This document shows positions 40,501 through 47,700 of a stretch of DNA of 64,000 nucleotides, piece after piece; position 1 is the stretch's first letter, and every line of letters starts with the position of its first letter. A program made the position numbers and the translations under genes. This DNA comes from Cydia pomonella. Its lineage: Eukaryota; Arthropoda; Insecta; Lepidoptera; Tortricidae. The notes beneath the pieces are model-generated. The model was not told the DNA's origin. It saw only the letters and a list, made by a program, of their open reading frames with translations, and made no database searches. The stretch covers positions 22,920,357 to 22,984,356 of the forward strand of contig NC_084710.1 of assembly GCF_033807575.1 (NCBI RefSeq), read 5' to 3'.

Positions 40501-40542
40501 ATCGTGAACACATCGTACTCCATATTCTCAGTTTTGTATTAA
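16532..40542 (+). CDS. Odorant receptor, copy B, complete (7 exons)
   Basis: Paralogue of copy A with the same role. Exons: 16532-17018, 36341-36638, 37478-37574, 38946-39053, 39360-39467, 39993-40052 and 40501-40542. They sum to 1200 nt, 399 residues plus TAA, the usual size of an insect OR. The start is the first ATG of the open frame (MESREYRKN...); the open frame extends upstream without another ATG. Exon 1 has three hydrophobic segments (around residues 50-70, 85-105 and 130-150); exon 2 has a fourth (VLWWLWMLRV); exons 3 and 4 hold two more (NIGVLVLLMSQ and FASMLFSTGVIML), and the C-terminus is IVNTSYSIFSVLY. Intron phases are 1, 2, 0, 0, 0, 0. Intron 1 is 19.3 kb and loaded with transposons; the other introns are 0.3-1.4 kb. 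An AATAAA lies at 40694-40699. Assigning exon 1 to this gene rests on phase match, strand and position after the end of copy A. Confidence 0.85.
17221..18180 (+). pseudogene. C-terminal half of a YLDD-type retroelement ORF
   Basis: In order: VALPAFLASVHGAQNL, QRQWDEPLCRL, LATCLRIGAST, then (frame change) VDNLGHHGLACSRSAGRIPR, KRPDGITLVSW, VWDATCVDTLAPSHITGT, VETLGPWGPSARRLYKEL and RISIAIQRGNAASLLGTLPS. The RPDG...VWDATCVDT block looks like a nuclease-type core (acidic residues in RPDG and WDAT), which is an inference. It lies at the start of OR-B intron 1. Confidence 0.6.
18498..18740 (+). repeat. Dispersed repeat, copy 2 (partner 12957-13130)
   Basis: Begins GCAGTGTTGGCCGAACGTTA like the first copy and directly precedes the retroelement C-terminal frame. 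Confidence 0.6.
18755..19027 (+). pseudogene. Second copy of the retroelement C-terminus, intact to its stop
   Basis: Open for 91 codons to TAA: AGAAAEAAEKLKKIKYRGLG, DFVPFGVETLGPWGP, then RISIAIQRGNAASIYGTMPQ. Clear homologue of the end of 17221-18180, but embedded between the dispersed repeats 18498-18740 and 19112-19410. Confidence 0.65.
19112..19410 (+). repeat. Dispersed repeat, copy 2 (partner 13490-13890)
   Basis: Same ATAAAAGGCGTCCAAGGGAT start and two tandem units with GAACCCTGGC and TTTTGGTCAT. Confidence 0.6.
19623..19812 (+). repeat. ~200-bp lepidopteran-type dispersed repeat
   Basis: Starts with GACAAGTGCGAGTCGGACTC, then ATAGCGGCAACAGAAATACA and GAGATACAGCCTGGTGACCG. Related copies at 28345-28558, 30452-30846, 36771-36985 (minus) and 47692-47970 (minus). 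A GGAC microsatellite lies in most copies. Confidence 0.65.
20252..20354 (+). pseudogene. LINE reverse transcriptase, left part of a split copy
   Basis: Encodes NRYGIKATALDFISSYLLDR and TQRV, the RT segment that comes just before the PQGS motif in jockey/CR1-like LINEs. The frame stops at the TA (20353-20354) where a 14.6-kb insertion starts, and resumes in the same codon frame after 34955. Confidence 0.75.
20895..21420. mobile_element. Inverted-repeat element with GC-rich end (related to 32750-33075)
   Basis: Inverted arms of about 65 bp (21018-21086 with TCTACAAGCCCTAACTTC; 21137-21202 with the reverse). The outer part TATCAAAAACATTTTCATGA and the GC-rich segment following GACTCACGCTACACAG recur reversed at 32750-33075. 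Confidence 0.5.
23303..23382. repeat. Near-perfect 37-bp hairpin
   Basis: Arms 23303-23339 and 23346-23382 pair at 36 of 37 positions around a 6-nt loop (arm core GTCAGGACCATGATAGC). It could be a tiny MITE or fold-back. A small-RNA precursor is possible, though pairing this perfect is unusual for animal miRNAs. Confidence 0.6.
23640..23880 (+). repeat. Dispersed repeat (partner 32070-32300)
   Basis: Shares TACTTTACCGCACTAG, TGTACTGTAAAACGTTGTA and CGATTTAAAACACTCC with 32070-32300. AGTACATATG and CATATGTACT make an internal inverted repeat. Confidence 0.55.
25585..28335 (+). repeat. Tandem array, ~104-bp unit, about 26 copies, higher-order order
   Basis: Each unit has CTTTGTACAT, TCTAC, ATCTTATGAT (or variant), CTCTGTTCATGGG, TCTGCTCGTTTGCCTCC, an A run and CTTCTACTTAACATA. 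Four variants can be told apart (TATGAGCTC; TATCCTATGATACAAC; CTATGTACATATC with ACGACCTC; TCTTCTGATACGAGCTCTGTTCGTGGG). They are not randomly ordered: the last, second and third variants follow one another repeatedly (for example from 26800, 27530 and 27840). Units after about 28090 are diverged. It lies in OR-B intron 1 and has no credible coding frame. Confidence 0.85.
28345..28558 (+). repeat. ~200-bp dispersed repeat at the array edge
   Basis: Contains GCGGCAACAGTAATACATCA and GAGATACAGCCTGGTGACAG; ends GGGTACTGAACCCTAAAAAG. It abuts the last diverged array unit. Confidence 0.6.
28560..29290. other. AT-rich non-coding intronic sequence
   Basis: No gene, repeat family or inverted repeat recognised. 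Confidence 0.4.
29296..29900 (+). repeat. GC-richer unclassified segment
   Basis: Base composition differs from the flanks. It includes the palindromic CCGGCCGGCCAGG and GACATGGGCAAGGGCAGCAT. It may be the 5' part of a retroelement, but no protein motif was found. Left unnamed. Confidence 0.3.
30267..30400. mobile_element. MITE-like inverted repeat
   Basis: Arms of about 28 bp: GGAAATTGATTCTTTAGC (left) and GCTAAAGAATCAATTTCC (right), each extended by AGTAC.GTCG. Confidence 0.55.
30452..30846 (+). repeat. ~200-bp dispersed repeat interrupted by the 330-bp repeat
   Basis: The outer element starts GGACAAGGGCGAGTCGGACT and ends with a GGAC microsatellite and GGGTACGGAACCCTAAAG. It is interrupted at 30509-30692 by a partial copy of the repeat also found at 15708 and 52218. 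This is nested transposition inside the 14.6-kb insertion. Confidence 0.6.
32070..32300 (+). repeat. Dispersed repeat (partner 23640-23880)
   Basis: Second copy, with ACAGTACATATG, CGCACTAGTGCG and TAAAACACTCCCTTCGGTCG. Confidence 0.55.
32750..33075 (-). repeat. GC-rich inverted-repeat element, reverse copy of 20895-21420
   Basis: Reversed, it gives TATCAAAAACATTTTCATGG, AAATCTGATAAC and a GC-rich block with repeated CCCCGGCCC/GGGCCGGGG-type strings. Confidence 0.5.
33480..33850 (+). repeat. Pyrimidine-rich dispersed repeat
   Basis: Contains AAATCGGTTCAGCGGTTATT, CCCCTTTTCACCCCCTTAAG and GACCTCAGGAAGTACC, a pattern typical of lepidopteran dispersed elements. No coding sequence. Confidence 0.4.
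34954..36015 (+). pseudogene. Jockey/CR1-like LINE reverse transcriptase, right part of a split copy
   Basis: Resumes the frame of 20252-20354: VINRTQSPVALGEPQGSILG, FLCLVYINDLP, the catalytic box VLFADDTSL (about 35085), NLLLNAKKTKCIKF and TVFLGVALDSKLQ before a TAG at about 35358. A shifted frame holds the C-terminus (QTIFVLQKRDVRSIYKLGAR to TVLPK, stop near 35954). The 3' UTR ends with GTTGCCTGATAATAAATCAT. Dead copy. Confidence 0.8.
36025..36260 (-). mobile_element. tRNA-derived SINE, family 1
   Basis: Read on the minus strand it has a box A-like TGGCCTAGTGGGTAGTG and box B-like GGTTCAAATCC. It lies between the LINE end and OR-B exon 2; the corresponding place in OR-A (about 2345) lacks it. 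Confidence 0.7.
36771..36985 (-). repeat. ~200-bp dispersed repeat in OR-B intron 2
   Basis: Reverse copy (GGGTAAAACGGGACCCTATT; ends CGAGTCCGATTCGCGCTTGT). Absent from the aligned intron of OR-A (about 2825), which is the empty site. Confidence 0.6.
37878..38137. mobile_element. Inverted-repeat element in OR-B intron 3
   Basis: Ends CAGGCGAAGGCTAGACGTA and its reverse (TACGTCTAGCCTTCGCCTG), with an inner inverted repeat GATCACAATATTTAT / ATAAATATTGTGATC. Confidence 0.55.
38496..38719. mobile_element. 224-bp MITE with perfect 26-bp ends and TA duplication
   Basis: Ends TACAGTCAGCATCAAAAGTA... and the exact reverse. OR-A shows the empty site as a single TA (6755-6756) in CACTATAAGTACAGGG, versus CACTACAAGTA...TACTATAGGG here. 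This fits a Tc1/mariner-type MITE. Confidence 0.85.
40099..40434 (+). mobile_element. tRNA-derived SINE, family 2
   Basis: A tRNA-like head with box A (TGGCCTAGCGGTAAGAG) and box B (GGTTCAAACCCCG) ending GCTCGTACCA, then a tRNA-unrelated body (TTTTCGGTGAAGGAAAACAT, CCTATGAGCCGTGGCAAAAT) and an A-rich end. It lies in OR-B intron 6; OR-A has the empty site near 11155-11160. A body fragment recurs near 48128-48175. Confidence 0.75.
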
Positions 40543-40744
40543 AAATTTAAGTTTATAAATAAGGTACAAATTGATTGCGTTCTTACTTACCTAATTTTAG
40601 TAGTATAAAAGATTTACCTTGTTAAGTATTGGAAATGAACACAACTGTACTTATAGGTTTGTATCCATAAGCTGGTAGTATTTTAGATATTGAAATAAAG
40701 TCATGTACCCATAAAAAAATATTTTATTATATCGGTTTAGGTAC

Positions 40745-40780
40745 TTAGTATAACTTATACCTTTAAACGAGCAATTCTGG

Positions 40781-40820
<40 letters not shown>

Positions 40821-41238
40821 CTGTGATCTCGGAAACGGCTCTAACGATTTCGCTGAAATTTGGTATATGGGGGTTTTTGGGGGTACTTATACAATCGATA
40901 TAGATTAGTCTTATGTTTGGGAAAACGCGTGTTTTCGAGTTTTTATGCGTTTTTCTTTCGACGCAGAATATGGTCGCTAATTTCGTGTAGCCAGCCACTG
41001 TCCGTCTGGTCCAGCGGGTTAAGACGCGGACGGCTAGAAACGAGTGTTACAGGTTCGAATCTCGCCCGGTGACTAACTTTTGTTTTTTTTTATATGTTCA
41101 AGTTTATTTATATATTTTTTTAATTTTTATTGTTTCAGACAAGTTTAATTTAGTAAAAAAATGTATTTAAGATTATCACCTATACACCACCATATTACAA
41201 TAAATAGTTATAATCGAGCAAAGCTCGGTCGCCCAGGT
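40745..41238 (+). mobile_element. Dispersed repeat with TA microsatellite and tRNA-like part
   Basis: A (TA)n run at 40779-40817, then ATTTCGCTGAAATTTGGTAT, then a tRNA-like stretch (about 40996-41073, box B GGTTCGAATCTCG), ending CGAGCAAAGCTCGGTCGCC. The aligned OR-A flank (about 11622) lacks it. Confidence 0.5.
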
Positions 41239-41298
41239 ACTAATAATTTAATACGTAATCCCAACAATACATTAATGTGAAAATGGGAGCCACGTTGA

Positions 41299-41735
41299 CG
41301 TGACTTAGTTTATAAAACAGCTGTGAGACCAGCTATGACGTATGGAGCAGAATGCTGGCCCTTGAAGATACAACAAACCGACAAGCTTCACGTTGCTGAA
41401 TGAGAATGCTGAGGTGGTCGTCAGGGGTTACACTTCTTGACAAGGTACCTAACCGGTATATTCGTGGCAGTCTCAAAATAAGGCCCATACCTGAAAAGCT
41501 GGAAGAAACACTTCGGTGGTATGGTCATGTCATGAGGCCTGCCGACCACATGACAAAAAAAGTGCTGGAACTTGAACCGAAACCAAGGCATCGCGGGAGA
41601 TCTCGAACTACATGGATATCCGCCATAAAGAAAGACCTCAAAAGCTCCAATACGGACCCAGAGACGAGCCAGAAAAGACCACTATGGAGGCTAAGGATTA
41701 GGAGAGCCGACCCCAAATAGAGATGGGAATAAGGC
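41299..41735 (+). pseudogene. 5'-truncated RTE-like LINE C-terminus
   Basis: LVYKTAVRPAMTYGAECWPL, then a stop in HVAE*, MLRWSSGVTLLDKVPNRYIR, RWYGHVMRPADHMTKKVL and RRADPK with TAG. It ends in a GAAGAAGAA tail. Located 0.8 kb after OR-B; the aligned OR-A flank (about 11690) lacks it. Confidence 0.75.
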
Positions 41736-42780
41736 CTGAAGAAGAAGAACGTTTACCCCTTTGACCGCTTCCGCTACAGACGGCTGTGGACGTCATCGGA
41801 AAGTCTTGCCAAGGACGCCAACGACGGCCACAGCCATCAGCTTCGCCAATGCAATAGGGACTTACGCGGGACGCCGTAAAGTTCTATTTCGTTTAAATAA
41901 TCGTGATCGCCTGGCGCCCGGGGCAGGGCATATTCTTTCGCCATCTGGCTTTCTAGTTTACCATTGGGAATGTTCTCGCGCGAGAACATTCCCCATACAA
42001 AACGGAGAACATTCTCGAGAACTGCACAACTATAGTTATAAATAACGTAACGCTATAGATCTTGTTATCACTGACCAAATTGAAACAAGCAAGTGCGTGA
42101 AAAATAATGGTACACGTATTTTCTCTTAATAATAATCTAGTACAATTTTTTTGAGAAAAGGAACTACGAACTTTGTGGCTTACTACGTGCCCACTGCCGG
42201 GAAGTCTTCTACAGTAGAAAAATCTGTGTATATGGGAATAGGTAATGCGATTAATGTGGTATAGAAAAAATAAATATAACTTTTTCAGTGATATATTTCA
42301 CAGTAATAACACATATTTATACAAATAGGAATACAAAACTTTACAAGAAAACTAAGTACCTATAGAATACTACAAAACGATAGTTCTATAATAAATGCTT
42401 TTTAAGTCTGCGATGACATTTTGGAATATACTGGAATTACGTAAACAGAAATACACAAAAAACGATATCTGTATAAAATTTTATCTTAAAACTAATAAGT
42501 GGCACTTGATTTTTACAAAATTGTTTTTTATTGCACTTAAGTTTATAGATCGTGTCATTAATGAAGACGCCTGCCTTGATTCGTATTGTCATGTTACTAA
42601 AGGTTAGATTTGACAAATCTGCGCGTCATCGTGGATGACACGAACTATATGTGTGTAAATTCATGAAACCCTGTTTTGAGGTAAATTCAAATTAAGTTGG
42701 CATTCATGGCTACCAGTGACACTAAAATAATAAAGAATGTTAATCTTCACACAAAGTCGCTATCGCCATTGCTATAAACG

Positions 42781-42972
42781 GGCATTCCACGAGAATGTCG
42801 CATACGTAACGCCTTTGCCTTGTAAGGCTGCCACCTTAATCGATAAAGCTCGAGAATATGCCGCCAATTGTAAGCCAAGTCATGAAATATTCCCAGACCC
42901 GATATCGCTATCTCAGGATTTTCAGAAGTATTAGAAGAATGGCGTTCCGTAAGCGACATTATCGTGGAATGC
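42781..42972. mobile_element. MITE with 32-bp inverted ends
   Basis: Left GCATTCCACGAGAATGTCGC, right GCGACATTATCGTGGAATGC; about 29 of 32 positions pair. Confidence 0.6.
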
Positions 42973-43189
42973 TTCAAAAATCATCTAGTGACTCTTTCAA
43001 TAATGATAAAATACATTTTTAAACGCTTATTATGTCTAGATTATATGTTGTAAACATGAGACATTTGTAGACATGATCCGTAGAAATTCGAATCTACGAA
43101 TTCTACATAAGTATACAGATATTTGTACTGACAATATTTAGACATAAGAATATTCGACCTCGAAATGGCGCCATAAATAAATAAACATT

Positions 43190-43432
43190 ATAGGATATTA
43201 TGACACAAATTGACTAAGTCCCACAGTAAGCTCAAGAAGGTTTGTGTTGTGGGTACTCAGACAACGATATATGTACCTAATATATAAATACTTAAATACA
43301 TAGAAAGCACCCAAGACTCAGGATCAAATATCCGTGCTCATCACACAAATAAATGCCCTTACCGGGATTTGAACCCAGAACCATCGGCTTCATGGGCAGG
43401 TTCACTACCCAATAGGCCAGAACTGTCGTCAA
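43190..43432 (-). mobile_element. tRNA-derived SINE, family 1
   Basis: Same family as 36025-36260 (AAGTCCCACAGTAAGCTCAA; GGGATTTGAACCCAGAACCA). Confidence 0.65.
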
Positions 43433-43499
43433 ATCGGTCGCCATAGCGCGCTAGAGGTTATCATAACAATAATTCAAATCTGTCTACCAAATTTTCTTG

Positions 43500-44400
43500 T
43501 ATAGTAATGGCGTTATTCATAAACGCGTTACAGGCCTGAATTAGCTATGAATCGTTTGTCTTTATCCGTAATTTTAACTTCTGTATTTGTCAGAAAGGGA
43601 TAAAACATAATTTAACTAAAACAGGCCCGTAAAGTTTTATAAATAAGGGGGTAAGCCGCTAGAGTAGTGTTTTTCAATCTTTTTCATGACGCGACCCCCT
43701 TAACACATACAAAATGGTCGGGCTTCGGACCCCCTAAAACGCTACGTTAGAAGATAATGCACGCGACTTTGTATGAAGATTAACAGTCTTTATTCTTTTA
43801 TCAGTTGTTCCAGCAGGAGCTTTCGTTTACGAGATTTCTTCGGTGAAATCACAAACAAGTAAAAGGTACTTTTTTCAGCAATATTGGACCATACAAAAAA
43901 TTTCTAACAAAATTCATTGACTAGACCAAAACCATATTCATCCCTTTGAACGCCGCCGAAGGAATATGCCCTGCCCCGGGCGCCAGGCGATCACGATTAT
44001 TTAAACGAAATTGAACTTCACGGAGTCCCGCGTAAGTCCCTATTGCAATGGTAAAGCTGACGGCCATATCGTATATTTAGGAATTTTTTACGCATCTTAA
44101 AATTCGGATCGGGGCTCCGAGGACCTTCACAGCCGTCCTGTGGCTGTCAAAGTTAAGGAATATCAAAACTTTTATTTTACCGTACTTAAAAAACTTGTAC
44201 CTGCTTGTGATTAGTATCTGATTTAAAAAATAGAATTCCTTAAGTTTCTGTAAGACTATTCACACTTATCCTTAGTTTACGAATCATATCTCGATGTTTT
44301 CTATAGAGTTCAAGCTGCTGTTTTTTTTCCGATTTTCAATTTGGGCTCATAAAAAAACATCCTGTATATTGTAGACTGACATAGACGTGCTTAAATACAT
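43500..44400. other. Intergenic sequence between OR-B and HIBCH
   Basis: No gene. A 43968-44075 segment is the reverse complement of 41830-41940 (shared GATCGCCTGGCGCCCGGGGC), so the two may be ends of a ~2.2-kb element or two dispersed copies. The rest is unrecognised. Confidence 0.4.
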
Positions 44401-44432
44401 CAGGTAACCGACTAGTTTAACCAAGATTAAAT

Positions 44433-44515
44433 ATTCATATGTGGCTTTCCTGGAACTGCATAGCAACAGCCTTAGACAGAGAGCTCTGGAAAACCTTGGA
44501 GGAGGCCTATACCCT
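44433..44515 (+). pseudogene. LINE ORF C-terminus fragment
   Basis: WNCIATALDRELWKTLEEAY then TL and a stop, as at the end of RTE/CR1-type ORFs, followed by an AT-rich 3' region. It lies beyond the HIBCH stop on the opposite strand. Confidence 0.5.
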
Positions 44516-44765
44516 ATAGAGGGGTTCTCGTACACTCTTTTTATTGTTTATTTATCAGATGTGTATTATTTTTATTTTTTTGTGTTCGAGGCTTTTTTAT
44601 TTATGTGGATTCCCATGGAGCATGTGTGTGGACCACAAGGAGCCTTCTCTAATGGAAAGCCACATGTACTGGAACAGGATCTCAAAATTTCGTCGTTGTA
44701 CCGGATTAAATAAGCGAGGTCCTTATAAACGGTTCTACACCCGATGAAGTACCATATCAGTTAAG

Positions 44766-47700
44766 TTACAGTTTAGACTCAAAGTCAAAGAACTTAAGCT
44801 CCCTGTCTTCTGGCAGTTTCTTGAAGAACTCCTCGACGTAGTCGTCGGTGACTTCCGCGAGGGTCGCGGGCTTCCACTTGGGGCTATTGTCCTTGTCGAC
44901 CAGGAGGGCGCGTACACCTGCAAATAAAAAGCTTCACTCAGTCAATTTCCCGAGGAGGTTTTCCCGAGGGTCTACAGTATGAGGTTCTTCAAAAAAGGAG
45001 TGTACAGATTTTTAAAGGGTCGGCAACGCGCATGTTACACCTCTGGAGTTGCAGGCGTCCATAGGCTACGGTGACTACTTACCATCAGGCGGGCTGTATG
45101 CTTGCTTGCCACCGTCGTGGTATAAAAAAAAAATTAGGGCTATTAAAATGGAACGCATGCAAGAAATTAAACATGTTTCTGTAAAAAAAATGCTATGCTA
45201 TGCAGCTACGCCAACCCAATGCTAGCTCTTATCCCATTACAATAAGGTTCAGTTCTGTTACCTTCAGGGAAGTCGTGGTTCTCAGTGCTGCGGCAGGCTA
45301 CTCGGTACTCCATCTTGAGGCACTGCCCCAGTTCTAGTTGTGCACCGCGCTGCAGCGCACGCAGTGTGATTTTCAGGGAGCCAGGGCATACGGAGTGGAG
45401 CGTCTGAGAAAAAAAGGAATCAATATAGTATATCGATGTTGCTAATTTTGAAGGAGGATAAGTCGGCACCTGTCCTAAGGATTGTCGCACGTTACCGGCC
45501 TATGTGTTCAGAGTCAAAGTTTTTTTTATACTACGGTGGCAAGCATACGGCCCGCCTGATAGTAAGCAGTCTCCGCAGCCTATGGACGCCTGCAACTCCA
45601 GAGGTGTTACTTGCGCGCCTCACCCTAACCCTCGTTGAGCTCTAGCAAACTTTCTCACTGGTAGGAACACAACACTATGAGTAGGGTCTAGTGTTATTTG
45701 GCTGCGATTTTCTGTAAGGTGGAGGTACTTCCCCAGTTGGGCTCTGCTCTAGACCTGGAATGACATCCGCTGTGCTGTGCCCTACCACAAAAAGCGAGAT
45801 AACATTCACAATGCCCATACCGACATTCACAATGCCCATACCGACATTCACAATGCCCATACCTCTCTTATAGATGTTTAATAGAAACTTAAATTTAGTC
45901 ATATTAGAATGCGCTTATGTAACTTCTGTAATTAACAGTGGCGGATCGTTCAAAGAACTCGATTCCCACCGGCTTGTCTAATTTCAGCCCGTTGAGTACT
46001 GTCACAATCGGTTCATGGAGAAAAGGAAAGCAAAATTAGCTCCGGGTTCCCTACGAATATTTGTGACGCGCCGCCACTGGTAATTAATGCCAAGAAGGAC
46101 CGTATACGTAGTCCTACCCTACACCTCTGACCTAAGAAACTCCGCGGGGCTCAGTGCTCTAAAAAAACATACATAACATTACATACAGTAGGTATCCTAT
46201 TATAACCCCACAGATTATGGTAAATATTATAAAAATCACACTGGAAGTGAAGTTACAAACAAAAGGAGTGGTCCTGTAAGTAACAGTGCATATATTATCG
46301 CACAGGTTAATAGACAACGAATACTCCTTTGAAACTGATAAAGGTTTCATCTGAAAATTAGGCTTTGCAGTGTTTTAATTTTGAGTATAAATGTATAAAA
46401 TGTATAAATCCTTTATTTCAGACAGTAAAGTAAATTTCAATTTTTCTACATTTCTTGCATTTTTTTATTCCTGTCTGTGTGCCATTTATTGGCAAAAGGC
46501 CTCCTCCAACCTTCTCCATTCCTCTCTATCCTTGGCAACTCTCGTCCATGTGCTTCCTGCTATGGCTTTGATGTCGTCCACCCATCTTCTAAATGGTCTA
46601 CCTCTTTTCCTTTTCTTATGGCCAGTGAACCAGTTCATTATCGTTTTCGACCATTTTTCTTTGCCTCTTATTGTATGGCCTGACCATTTCCATTTTAACT
46701 TTTTTATTGTTTTTGTGACATCTTTTGTTTTGGTGAGCTTCTTTATGGATTGTATTCTTATTTTATCCGATAGTCTTTTTCCCAGCATACTTCTCTCCAT
46801 GGAGTTTTGGCAGGTTTCTAGCTTTCTAATGTGTGTTTTAGTGAGAGCCCAGATTTGGCAGCCGTAAGTGAGTATAGGAAGTATGCTGGTATTAAAGAGT
46901 TTCCGCTTGATAGTTACATTGATTTCTTTGAGAAGAAGAAGATATCAATTTTGAGTAAGTCCACAGTAAATATGTGAGCCCGACTATGTTATGTGTAGTG
47001 TCCCTAGGACACCCAGAAGTTTGTTACTGAACTGTCTACACCCACCTGCGTTAGGTGTGACGTATGTGCCAGAAATAATTTATTTAATCGTATGGGATTG
47101 TACAGGAACAGAGAAATCATAAATCTAACTCCACAGAATTAATCCACTTTCAGAAATAAGACAGAAACACTACATTACATTATGTATTAGCCATTTTAAT
47201 TTCTTACCTTCAACGTTTTATTAGACCAGTCATTATTCACTTTCTGCAGCCTCTCAATAATTTCCTCCACGCTGCCAGCAGCAAAGCAATAATTAATATG
47301 CTTAATGTTCTCCGCTAGAGAAAAATCTTCAGCGGGCTCATGGAACTTGGTTAGCAACGCTTGTATCTCGGTCTCGTTGGTGCAGCGGGAGAGAAGTGTT
47401 TCTAGCTCATAGAGACGGGAGGATGGGACGAAGTGGGTGGCTATGCCGGCTTTGACAACATCTTTGCCTTTTAGTCTGTCACCTGTAATTAAAATAAATG
47501 AAAAGTATAACTACGGTAGCCGTTTAAGAAGTGTATAGCTCTTAGGTTAGATGGCGCTAGGCGCCTCCCTAAGGCACGCATATGATTGATAGTTCGGAAG
47601 CTCAGTTGACAGAGCTGGCCCATCGCCAGTGATCCAGAAGTGCGAGTTCGAGTATTCCCCGAAACAGTAGTTTTTCCACTTTTCTATTTTTAGGGTTCCG

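Noticed and set aside
40996..41073. Functional tRNA gene.
   Set aside because: Imperfect cloverleaf inside a dispersed repeat with a TA microsatellite; absent from the paralogous site.
46391..46867. Plus-strand open frame of 158 codons.
   Set aside because: Antisense shadow of the minus-strand RTE C-terminal region.
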